A stretch of 64,000 bases of DNA from Ceratobasidium sp. AG-K (lineage: Eukaryota; Basidiomycota; Agaricomycetes; Cantharellales; Ceratobasidiaceae): NCBI GenBank assembly GCA_037039685.1, contig JAWNGF010000011.1, positions 1,922,001 through 1,986,000 on the forward strand, given 5' to 3'. The notes below the pieces were generated by a model, which ran no database searches, had not been told where the DNA came from, and saw only the letters and a program-made list of their open reading frames with translations. Below are positions 33,111 through 43,761 of the stretch, piece after piece. How positions within the stretch are numbered: position 1 is the stretch's first letter; every line of letters starts with the position of its first letter. Made by a program: the position numbers and the translations under genes.

Positions 33111-35923
33111 CTTGGATTATTACCTACTCACATCCTTGGATGATAGGCCCTGGTTGAACTGTCATTAGCCTCAATGTCTTGCGTCTGTGACCACAAGATG
33201 CATGCCTTCTATAAGAATATGCGTTGGTTCACCCGTTAACAAACTGCCGCTCGATGGTGTGATAATGAATTCACTCACCATCTAATGAACGGTCGTCCCC
33301 AATCGGTTAGTAACTCGCTGGGAGGATCCGTAACGCACGTACAGTCTACCACCAGCCCGACCAGGCCACCAATGTGTCACTCAGTCACTGGGAGTATCGT
33401 CATCGGCAATCTCATTGAACGCTGACATTTCTCACTGATTCTATAGGGGTTTTTCGCGTTTGCTCACTTTCTGTGTTGGAACTGAGAACTGATTGAAGTG
33501 TCTCAACATCTATTAGCCTTACCGCCTATTGTACCACACCCAGTTAGTCTGCTAATCTTGCAGCTTTTCTAAAGCTGAATTATTCTTGATCTTAGCGTAT
33601 ACACCATTGAAAATGGAGGGTATACGTACCTTCAAGCAATCGCAGGCAGGTATGCTCTGATACATCTTAGAATGCTTACTTTCTGTTACTACTTACAAGG
33701 GTCAAACAATTGACGTTTTATCTGGTGCACCACTTACTATCACTAGGTTGCGTAGGCTCCTTAACGTGAGTTAACTTTGTTTGATCATAGTGTACGATGC
33801 GTACGCACACATCAAACTCTTCTCCACTAATCAAGTGATTCTGATTCATCGACTTACAGCCTAATAAGAAGAGAATCAACACTAGAGCCACTCTTCTCTC
33901 GCGTATCTTGCGCATGTCATGACTCTAGCAGACTTACTATCTAACTCGTGTTACCGCGAATTTTGCCACGTGAGACACCGCCAAACAGTGGCCAAGCGGG
34001 CACAAGTACCTTCTGTACGTTTGCAATCATCAGCTCTGTTACCGCTGGGCCTGAAATACAAACCATCTGCAGTTGCGAAGCGTAACGTCCGTACGTCTCA
34101 GTTGATGTTGGTTGCAACCTCAGCGGCACTCACTTTCTGTTCGTTTCGCGAGTGTCGTGTCAACCAATCGGTCTGACCCCACGGAGCGCTAAACGTACCA
34201 CCTGACAGACGCATATTTGCTCCACTTTCAGCACCTAAGTTCCCTAGGTAGTCGGGAAATAACGTACCATCTGTTCGAATAGAAGTTGGCGTGTATGAGC
34301 TCCCTTAGTGTTACCTACTTACATCCTGATTTCAAGGGGGTAAATTAACGTACCCCGGGGCGGGCTGTGATAATACACTCACTCTCTTCACGGCATCATT
34401 GTTGACTAGCATCAGTATGCATCTCTCAAGCAGTGAATTGCACACGAACCACCTATATGTTTATTTTAGTATTCTCCCAATTCACAGAGCCACATTATTA
34501 AACTTTAGAACGTACTCGCTTCGGGGCGTGGGGTATGCCAGATTCGTCATGTATCCTTGAAGGCTTAAGACCATAGCTCCACTCACAATCTGTGTTTATA
34601 TCGCAATATCCTCTCTTCTAAGCATTGGTTTTTCTTGTCGGGAGTAGCTCTCACCTCCTTTGACAAGGCACAAAGTCCGATCAAATCTGACGATCATCAT
34701 GATTTAGACATTTGCACGGTTCGTACCTCTGGGTCCTATTCATAGTTACCAACCAGATTATGCCGTTCGAATCGGATAACAGTCGGTTTGTAAACCAGCA
34801 GCAGGTGTATCAAGTGAGCGCACCATTTTCCGGGTTGTATGTCAGCGACCTATATCGGGTTTGGATGGTTTCTTCGACAAGCTCGAGTCGTAATCTAGGC
34901 AAAGGTTAGCAATATGTAGTGCTGTCTCACAGAGGGGGTTAGAAGCAGATTAGAGGCGAGTGTGAGGAGAGGATAATATAACCCCCCGGGCCCTAGATTG
35001 CCTTGCGGAAACCGCGAGGCGACCAACTTTGGTGAGCCTGATGGGGCTGGCCCTTATCACTCTTTCCAAATGGTTTGCAAGATCAGCACTTGCAATTGGT
35101 TGTTTCTCTTCGAAAGAAAGGGTTCGGCGGTATTCTGGCAATACCTCCTCTATTTCTTCCTGTATATACATTTCAATGATACTAAGAGGAATGTGCACCC
35201 GGGGCTATATTGAACCGTCCATAAGGTGAAGATATGCCGAGTTGGAGATCTTCACTTGGCGCGTTTGGTTTTTTGAAGATCCTGATTGGATCTAATCTCG
35301 CAACAGTTCGCTCGATTTTGAACGTGTTGCTCTTGAAGTGGCACCATCGGAATCAACTCACCGGTGCGCAACGAAAAACATACGAAAAAGGGGGTATCAG
35401 AGATGTAGACACGAGGGCCCCTTCCATATTGGTGTTCATGTGGCTTCGGGTCGGTAACTCGCCCACATCCAGTGGTTCCCCCTGGAAAGCGCTCGTGATT
35501 AGGGGTTGCTTGACATGGGCTGGTAACTTTACGTTTCAAGTAACGCACCTTGTGATTGGTCGCGTCTGTGGAATTGGGTATCCTCCGCTCCTAGCAATGG
35601 CCCAGGTGAGAGAGCCCAAATTTAGCTGTGCAAAGTTATATATGAGTCGGTCTGTCGGTCAGTAGATAACTTAAGAATGCCATTGCGCTTAGAATGTATT
35701 TTTTTAGTAGGAAATAGAGGAGCCAAGAGTTTTATTTAACGAGACGTGAATGCTCTACATACGCTCAGGTACATATCCTACGGCAAACCAGTCCTTAATT
35801 CGCCAACTCGACAGCAGCTATAAAGAGACCTCGGCATGCAATCAACACGGGAACGTCGAAACTTACCATGTGGGTCCAGTGGTTTGCTGACCTGTTGGAA
35901 CAGGGGTGGTTCCCGAACAGGAA
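33111..35923. other. Gene-poor region right of the satellite
   Basis: The sequence is AT-richer and without recognised genes. Open frames at 34950-35198 (minus) and 35234-35665 (plus) lack family resemblance. Short phrases reminiscent of the satellite unit recur but are too weak to delimit. Confidence 0.45.
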
Positions 35924-36725
35924 CTACAATGCGTCTTCGTCATCATCGCTCTCAAACGTGTACACTCGACACTCGACATTTCCCCACCTCTGCATTACCC
36001 ATCATGTTATTCAAATAACATGAACGAAACTCACCGCCAACGAAGCGACAATTGCAGGATCACTCGACCGACTCCGCCCATCAATCTCTCTAAAGATGCC
36101 ACCATGCCCAACCAGCAGAATATCCGTCTCGGGCCGCTCCCTTACAAACTTCCGCACCCACTTGGCACGAGCAACCAGCGCCTCGCGATCAGGCGCATAG
36201 AACCCCTTATTCTTGTTCCAGTCGTCCGTCAACGGACTCCAGTCCACACCCTTGGCGCCTAGGTCCTTGAACTCGTCCGTGGCTTCGAGTACGGCACGAT
36301 CAGAGCCCGTGTCGCACGGAAAGTCGTGTGTCTCTTGGAGCTGAGGGAGGAGGATGACTTTGCCTTGAGGTGCGAGTCGTTCAAACGCTCCAGGGACGGC
36401 TAGGAGGGTTGTGGATAGGGTTCGTCGAAAGGCGGATGTGAGTATGACTTCGGGGACGTTTTGAAAGTCGGGGTTGGCTTCCGCAAAGTCGATACATTGT
36501 TGCCGGCCTAGTGGCGTAAGCACGGGGTCATGGACTAGAGGTGATGCAGTTACAGTTACTATTGGGAAGCGCAAAGTAAGTTCACCTACTGGAAAAGTCC
36601 TCGTGCACACTGAAGCGTCAGTATCTTGCCAGTCAGATGATTGCTATTTATTTATGATGGTCCAAGCACACTGACTTGTGCTCGGCTTGGCCGTGGCGTA
36701 ACAAATATAGCCGTTTGGAAGTCAT
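35924..36725 (-). CDS. Histidine phosphatase (phosphoglycerate-mutase-like) family protein
   Basis: This is a small cytosolic phosphatase of the branch-1 histidine phosphatase superfamily; its substrate is unknown. ATG 36725 starts MTSKRLYLLRHGQAEHN, containing the phospho-acceptor motif RHG. After short introns the protein continues DPVLTPLGRQQCIDFAEANPDF, VILTSAFRRTLSTTLLA, LPQLQETHDFPCDTGSDR, and the second catalytic His in ILLVGHGGIFREI. A final exon (acceptor near 35990) adds RWGNVECRVYTFESDDDEDAL, ending at TAG 35924-35926. The order RHG, LT-x-G-xxQ, SxxxRTLxT, VxHGG is complete, so the enzyme should be active. It resembles fungal PMU1-like proteins. It lies just downstream of SF3A2 on the same strand. 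Confidence 0.85.
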
Positions 36726-37028
36726 GGTGTTGAGAGTGATAAAGAGCCTCGGAAATGAGAGAAGCAACTAGCGATAGTTAGTGATGGTGGCGGCAACAGA
36801 GTCATGGGGTCGCATGCGACGCGCGTCACGGCCGCACCGGCATTCTCCGAATATCACCGAGACCGAAGCTCGACACCAAAGTGGAAGCTGGGAGCAATAT
36901 ATCAATTCAGTCGACTTGCTCCGCGTCTTACGGGCCAACACATGATATGATAGGACTAATAAACGATATAACAGCCTGTGGATACACACATGATAACAAG
37001 CCAACATACGCTTGGAGCAGACCACCGA

Positions 37029-37946
37029 CTACTGTGCGTACGGCGCCAGTGACGACGTTTTGAACATAAACTGGAAGCTATACTGTTTGGTGTCGGCATC
37101 CCAGTGTGACCAGTTCCAGTCGGGGTTTTCCTCGGGGTCCTCGATCTCGCGGGCTGGGATTCGGAAAGCAATACTCTCGTATGGTTCGGCGGCAACCTAT
37201 GTCAGTTAGCAAATGTATACCCAGCAAATAATAGGCTCACAATTAGATACTGGTAGGTCCGATTTGGCTGTTCCTTCTTCTGCTCCCATGCGCTCATGAA
37301 CCGCCGTCGAGGCAAAACGCCCTCCTTGATCTGAGGCAAGTGCACCTGCACCATCATTCCCTCCTTCGCCCCTCCACCACCCGCCGCCATCAGGGGATCG
37401 CGTACTTTGGTCACGCGGTATCCCGGACGTCCGATTTTGATGAACATTTTGCGTGCAACTGTCTGGGCTGGAGCGGGCGCAGTGATGAGCTGGGTGTCCT
37501 TGGCATCGCGGGCGGCACGTCGAGCAAGGTTGGTCTGGTGTTTTTTTCCTTGTGTGTGGGCGAGGTAGGATCCTTCGTTGGTGTGAAGGGTCAAACAAAG
37601 ACGACATTCCAGCGAGCCAAGATGGTTGCGCAGGATGTACGGGTCCTGAATCACAATGAGTTAGCAGGCGACCATCGAGGCCTGGGGCACCACAGAGGAC
37701 ATCAGGTGGTACTGACCTTGGCCAAATCAATCGTCTCCAGAGCGAGCTTGCGCAAACGCTCACGGCGATCGACATTCGCTTCGGACGCACCAGCCACACC
37801 TCCACCACCAAACTTGCTTCCGACTCTGTTCTAGAAGAAATGCCGTGAGTATGACTAGGGTAAACCTCATAGGTATGTGTCTAACCTGATAATCTAAATA
37901 AAATTAGCTTTTTGTTCATATCAAAGCACCTGCTGCACTTACCCAT
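37029..37946 (-). CDS. SF3A2: Splicing factor SF3A2 / Prp11
   Basis: This is a subunit of the U2 snRNP SF3a complex, needed for pre-spliceosome assembly in the nucleus. Five exons (37946-37943, 37893-37886, 37830-37717, 37645-37241 and 37196-37029) sum to 699 nt, 232 residues, in frame. The N-terminus MDYQNRVGSKFGGGGVAG and RERLRKLALETIDLAKDPYI are characteristic. The matrin-type C2H2 zinc finger is in ECRLCLTLHTNEGSYLAHTQGKKH. The C-terminal half has GRPGYRVTKVRDP and the diagnostic AAEPYESIAFRIP with DWNWSHWDADTKQYSFQF. The long proline-rich tail of animal SF3A2 is absent, as in other fungi. Exon 2 is only eight nucleotides. Confidence 0.95.
37886..37893 (-). other. SF3A2: 8-nt microexon of SF3A2
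   Basis: ATTATCAG lies between introns 37942-37894 (49 nt, GTAAGT...TTTAG) and 37885-37831 (55 nt, GTTAGA...TCTAG). Joining ATGG + ATTATCAG + AACAGAGTC gives MDYQNRV, the conserved SF3A2 start. Confidence 0.85.
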
Positions 37947-38121
37947 GGTTGTCGGTGACAAAACAAGGCGGCCACGTGATTGATCTTTCTGTCGTAACCG
38001 TTACACTTGTATAGATTCGGTGGCCATGTGGCTACACATCTGGGCGCTTCCAACGCCTACACTGGATCTCATGGCTAGTAGTCACATATAAACAGTTTTT
38101 ATAATACAATTGCATCGATTT

Positions 38122-40353
38122 CTACCCATCTATCCACTCCCGAATCAGACGCGCATGCCTCTCGGATCGAGGCTCGATATCACACTTGAAGGGCACTGGT
38201 TGGCTTTATAACCAAAAATTGCTTCAATAAGTTCGCAATGCATGAAGGCTATTTCTCACCTAACAATTCCTCCCGAAGTCATTTCCCCTGTTAGTATGAT
38301 TGGGCTGGCATTTGAATCCTTCGCGGTCCTGATGTTGAACACCGACAGTAGCCCAGCGGCAGTGATGAAGAGTGATGCCTCGGCAAGATGTTTCCCTGGA
38401 CAGCTCCTGAAAAATCCAATTGACATCGAGTGAGATAGTTAAGTAATACTGGACACACCTGCGACCAAATCCGAATACAGGAGCATCCGGTACTGAGGGA
38501 TCAAGGAACCGGGTTGGATCGAAGCGCTCTGGATTCGGGTAGATATTCTCATCGCGGGTCATGGCCCTTTTTCGCCATGTGAATTTATACTTGGGGCTTG
38601 AAACTTGAAACTGGTTGACTCACCAAATATTCGCGATACTACATGTCAAGGTATTAGCAGGCTCATTTAGCATGATCGTAAGACAAAACCGTAACTTACA
38701 CGGTGACGCCCTTTGGAATACGATAACCCTTATAAGCATCCTCCTCAGTAGAGGTGTGCGGAAGTCCTGATAGCGTCGCGTAAAAACCAGCTCTAGTCGA
38801 TGACGCCCGAGACAACATACCTAGCGGTACAGCCACCCTCCAGCGAAGCACTTCCTTCACCAGGCAACGCATATATGGCATGGATTCCCGGTCGGTCATC
38901 TCTGGTAGACGGGCCCCTCCCAGAACCGAATCAATCTCAGCTTGTGCCTTGGCCTGGATCTCGGGAAACATTGCCATTGCCATGACAAATACTGACGAGT
39001 AGGCGGCCGACTGAATTTCGGTAATTTTCAATACTCTGTTGCGCACCTCCCAAAGAACGGTGGCACTCACCGTATCAGTTCCAGCTTCGAGTAGTTAGTA
39101 AATCGACCAAGTCATATAATACTCTCTTCAAGCTGGGACATACCCGAAAATAATGCGCCTGCAGCCCAGCGCATCTGATCCCATTCCTCAGAGGTTTCGT
39201 CCCATGTATGTTTCGACAATAAATTCGCGACCATCGAAGGCGAGGCCTTTCCAGCTGCCTGAAGCAAGAATTAAGTCTTGGAGATACTTCTGATATGGAA
39301 TACATACGTACTAGTTGATTCTTGGTCCAGTCTAATGGAACGTTGAGCATATCCTCCTTCTCTGCACGCCATATGCTCGCTTTGCGTTTCCATTCTGCTC
39401 CTGGGAACCATTCAGGCACGTATTGAAGCCACGGGAAAATATTGACAAAGAAGTCTACAATAATATCATGGTATCGTCATCGATGATCCCCTTGTGCGAC
39501 TTGTAAACTCGGGCCGAATTTTAATTGCTTACTTGAAACGATTCCAGCTTGAGAAAACCCGATTGCCGCGGTTTCGACCACCTCGACCAAGCGATCACCT
39601 TCCGAGGTTACTTCATAGCCATACACCGTATACAATAAGGAAGACCCAGCCATGCTGAAAGGATATAAGCTCAAGGTAGGCCACGAAAATCAAGTGAACC
39701 TGCCGTCTTAGCTCCTTTGCAAAGTTACTAGGATTTGCCAGAATCCTCTGAAATGCCAGTCGAGACTCTTTGACCAGGGTTGGCCATATATCCTCAGTTG
39801 CTTTTCGGTGTAAGACCTCGTGAGTCATTCGGCGCTGAATTCGCCATCGCTCCCCATAGTTCACGACACCTGTATTGTTTCCCCAACCTACCCTGCAAAT
39901 GGGAGATAGATCATGGAAACGTCAGTTAGAATTGTAATTAGATTTACTTACAGTCGCTCGCTGGAAAGCATAGGCGCTTGTGGTCGATCTGAGTATATCG
40001 ACGAACGCTTCCCCAGTGTCTCGTTGGCCCCGTCGAGAGAGTTCAAAATAATTAGTGTATTCCCCGGTGGGAGGTTGATCGATATAATGTCACCTGAAAA
40101 TAGCAACTCCAGTGGGAACTTTGGCATACAAGGGTGACTGGTGTTTCCACTTACTGCCTAGTTCCGTTCCCCATGCCTTGTAAGCTTCCGACTCGTTAGC
40201 GACACTCATCAAAGTGCGCATATGTCCAATCAACGGGTCAGACTTCGGCGAGGGTGGCAAAGGCGCAGTCAACCTGCTTCGTTTGGCGTGGACGACTGAA
40301 ATAACGGCGCATAATAACACGGCCGGCAGGATATATGAGTTGGATGAACTCAT
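38122..40353 (-). CDS. Cytochrome P450, tandem copy 1
   Basis: This is an ER-anchored monooxygenase of the agaricomycete type often annotated as O-methylsterigmatocystin-oxidoreductase-like; its substrate is unknown. ATG 40353 starts a membrane anchor (NSYILPAVLLCAVISVVHA) and a proline hinge (PLPPSPKSDPLIGH). Then come the helix-C region (YGERWRIQRRMTHEVLHRKA), the I-helix AGTDT, the K-helix KEVLRWR (ExxR), the PERF segment NPERFDPTRFL, and the heme loop FGFGRR/SCPGKHLAEASLF with the cysteine ligand. The last exon encodes QPVPFKCDIEPRSERHARLIREWIDG and ends at 38122-38124. About ten short introns occur. All key motifs are intact. It has two paralogues directly upstream on the same strand. 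Confidence 0.92.
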
Positions 40354-40802
40354 TTACTGGGGTCCTTAGATGAATGATGAGATAGATGGTAAGTTATCGC
40401 TGTTGGTGAAGAACAATCCTCACCTTATATCTCTTGGCTTATAGGGAGAATTTGTTGAAACCACGGACTCGGCCAGTGACCGTGCACATGCAAAACCCGT
40501 AGCTTCGGTTGGACCAAACCAACCCTATGGCCGTTGATAAACCTTCAGTGATCAATCCGCTAGCGCATGTACATCCAACGTAAACTCCACCCAGTTCCAG
40601 GTTCCATGACATTGAGGGTTGTCACTGATAAGCGTTTTATTTGCATAAATTACCTGGTGCTTCATATAATATACTCGTCTGTTTAGGTTTTAGCAAGTGT
40701 AGGAACCCGCCCCCAGTCATTAGTGAAAACACAATGAGGAATTGAGCAATCAATGCATTATCCGCTCATCAACTTTATGGTGGTGTGGCTGTCAAACGAG
40801 GC
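40354..40802. other. P450 copy 1 promoter region
   Basis: No gene was seen. This is the spacer between P450 copy 1 and the decayed SF3A2 fragment. Confidence 0.5.
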
Positions 40803-41143
40803 CGCCATGCTTGTGAGTCAGTGTGGCTGCGAAGGACATAAGGGTTCCAGAACTCGGCTAGCAGGGGGTCATTGGTACATCGAGTGGTGAGGGGGATGGG
40901 AACATTGTTCTCCTCAGCCTGACCAGCTGTCTGCAATCCGGGTTTGCACGTGCCTCCACCACAGTCGATCCTCCACTCCGACGCACCAGCCACACCTGCA
41001 GCGCAAACTTTGCTGCCGACTCCGTTCTAAATTCCGCGAAGTGAGCACACCAGTGTAAGCTTCGGCAATGTTAATGCCCTGGGTTATTTTATCCAAATTA
41101 ACTTCTCGTTCATGCCGCTACCACTCTGCTGGAACTCACCCAT
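40803..41143 (-). pseudogene. Decayed duplicate of the SF3A2 5' end
   Basis: This stretch matches the intact SF3A2 5' region. The start with its donor is conserved (ATGG|GTGAGT at 41143). An exon-3-like block (GACGCACCAGCCACACCT, then CGACTCCGTTCTA) and the beginning of exon 4 (NPYVLRSH against DPYILRNH) follow in the same order and strand. The upstream promoter-side motif CCACGTGATT also recurs in both. The copy lacks the zinc finger and downstream exons and has diverged strongly. It lies immediately 3' of P450 copy 2, just as true SF3A2 lies 3' of P450 copy 1, so it is a footprint of a duplication that included both genes. Confidence 0.8.
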
Positions 41144-41335
41144 GGCGTCGATGACAAACGTTGACCTGAGGACCACGTGATTAACTTATAATTCTTGTAA
41201 TCGTATCTGTAGCGCCGAGCGAGGGTGGCGACGTGGCTCAACTCATTCCTCGAGGAACCGCGTGTATATGCCTTGAATTTCATACAGTCATCCCCATATT
41301 CACAACTGAACCCTATAATAGGCCGGTACTTTGCC

Positions 41336-43563
41336 CTATGCATCCACCCAATCTCGAATCATACTTGCATGTTTCTCCGATCGTGGTACGATATCACACT
41401 CAAAGGGCAGAGGTTGGCTTTGTTATTCGAGGTTAGCTTCTTTTGATTAATCATTAGAGAATACAATATCATACCTCACAAGTCCGCCGACAGTCATCTC
41501 TCCCGTTAGCTGAATTGGATTGCCGTTTGAATCTTTTGCAGGGTGAATGTTAAAAACCGACAAAATTCCGGTAGCAATGATAAAAAGGGACGCCTCCGCG
41601 ATGTGTTTTCCAGGGCAACCCCTATGAATCATTCGTTGAGGCGAAAAAACCTTGTGTGCTACAGGGCGTACCTGCGACCGAACCCAAATGCTGGGGCGTC
41701 CGGCACCGAAGGGTCGAGGAATCGAATCGGGTCAAACCGCTCTGGATCCGGGTACACGTTTTCGTCTTGGCTCATGGCCCTGATACGCCGGTAAATTGCG
41801 ATCATGGCACTTGGGTTGTCAGAAATGATTGGCTTACCAGGTGTTCGCAAGCCTACGCCGACGGGTTTTGATATTCACTTTGCACGCTAGGTATACGTGT
41901 ACTAACAAAACTTACATAGTAGTACCCTTCGGGATGCGGTAACCTTTATACGTATCGTCCTCGATAGGAGCATGAGGGAGCGCTAAGCGTGACGAAGGAG
42001 TTTAAGGTTCGGGCAGCCCGCTAGTGGGCGAAGGTGCGCACCTAATGGCAGGACAGATCTCCAGCGAAGCACTTCCTTTACCAAGCAACGCATGTATGGC
42101 ATAGCCACTCGATCGGTCATTTCTGGTAGGCGCGTGCCTCCGAGGGCTGAATCGATTTCGGCTTGTGCCTTTACTTGAATCTCCGGAAACATCACCATTG
42201 CCATAATAAAAACCAAAGTGCTGGCAACCGACTGCAAAACGAATTTCATTTGTGTTCCGTAATATATTTAGCGACGTCCACTCACCGTATCAGTTCCGGC
42301 TGTTGGAAACACATATAAACAAACACCGCTCGTGATAAGGCTTCAAGCTCTGACCTGAAAACAATGTGCCAGCTGCCCAACGCGCCTGATCCCACTCCTC
42401 CTCGGTCTCTTCGCCCATATGCTTCAATAATAGTTTCGCCACCATCGAGGGTGGTGCTTTACCAGCCGCCTGAAACAAAGTCGTAGTTACAGAGGGTTCC
42501 AAATACCTTTGTGTATGCGTACCAACTGGCTTTTTGTCCAGTCGTATGGAATGTTGAGCATGTCCTCTTTTTCTGCACGCCACACGTTGGCCTTGCGTTT
42601 CCACCCCGCACCTGGGAACCAAGCCGGAACGTACTGCAACCATGGGAGGATGTTGACAAAGAAATCTATTGTATAATTGACGATTATTAGTGTTGTTCAG
42701 CTTGAGCTTCAAACACGTACTCGAAACTATCCCCGCCTGGGAAAACCCGATAACGGCGGTCTCAACTACCTTGACCAGACGGTCGTCTGCTGATTTTACG
42801 TCATAACCATACACGGTGTATAGCAGCGTAGATCCGGCCATCCTGAGAGGGTCGTAAGTTCAAGGCTTAGCAAACATGTACTCTGGTATGGACAAAATGC
42901 ACGGGTTACCGTCTCAGGTCCTTGGCGAAATTGCTTGGGTCGACCAATATCCTCTGGAGCGCCAGTCGAGACTGTTTGACTACGGTTGGCCAGATATCTT
43001 TGCTAGCTTTTATGTGGAGAACTTCGTGGGTCATTCGGCGCTGGACTCGCCAGCGTTCACCGTATCCTATAACCCCGGTATTATTTCCCCAATCTACCCT
43101 GGAGAAAGGACATATCCATTTAGATTCGGTTGTTATAATGATACCAAGCATACACTCACAGTCGTTCACTCGAAAGCATTGGCGCCTGCGGCCGATCCGA
43201 GTAAATCGACGAACGCTTGCCTAGCAGTTCGTTGGCGGCTTCTGCAGAGTTTAGGATAATAATAGTATTCCCTGGTGGGAGTCTAATTGATATGATATCG
43301 CCTACAGAACCCCAACCAAAACTAAGTGAAGGTGTATATTAGCGAGACTGACGCTTCCACATACTATTGAGTTCTTTCCCCCAGCACCTATAGGCCTCGG
43401 GCTCGTTGGAGACGTTCATCAGAGTACGTAAATTCCCAATGAGCGGGTCGGACTTCGGCGAAGGAGGTAGGTGTGTGGCCGGCTCCCGCCTCCTGGCATG
43501 AATCAACGAGAGTGTGGCGCATAGCAGCAGAATAGGTAGCACGTAGGAATTGGTTGAGCTCAT
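41336..43563 (-). CDS. Cytochrome P450, tandem copy 2
   Basis: This is a close paralogue of copies 1 and 3. ATG 43563 begins MSSTNSYVLPILLLCATLSLIHA, a membrane anchor, then LPPSPKSDPLIGNLRTLMNV. The helix-C block is YGERWRVQRRMTHEVLHIKA. The AGTDT I-helix motif lies before the intron at about 42290. KEVLRWR, the PERF segment DPERFDPIRFL, FGFGRR and GCPGKHIAEASLF follow. The last exon gives QPLPFECDIVPRSEKHASMIRDWVDA, with stop at 41336-41338. Intron positions match those of copy 1, as expected for tandem duplicates. No inactivating lesion was noticed. It is presumably a secondary-metabolite or detoxification enzyme; the substrate cannot be inferred. Confidence 0.92.
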
Positions 43564-43761
43564 TTACAGTCCTTCAAGCGATGGAGAGATGAGTAGAGGG
43601 ATAAGCAGTTCAATTGTTATCATTGGACTATTTATCGCTATGCAGGACGACGCGACTAGGTTTGGTTCAAGTAATTTCATTTAGTCCGCGGTCTCGGTCA
43701 ATGGCCGAGCGCGTATTGCAACATGAGGAAGGCGCAGCATCCAAAGGTTTGGTCGCATGCA

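Noticed and set aside
35234..35665. 143-codon plus-strand frame as a gene
   Set aside because: No homology, signal or splice context recognised; a weak frame also exists on the opposite strand.
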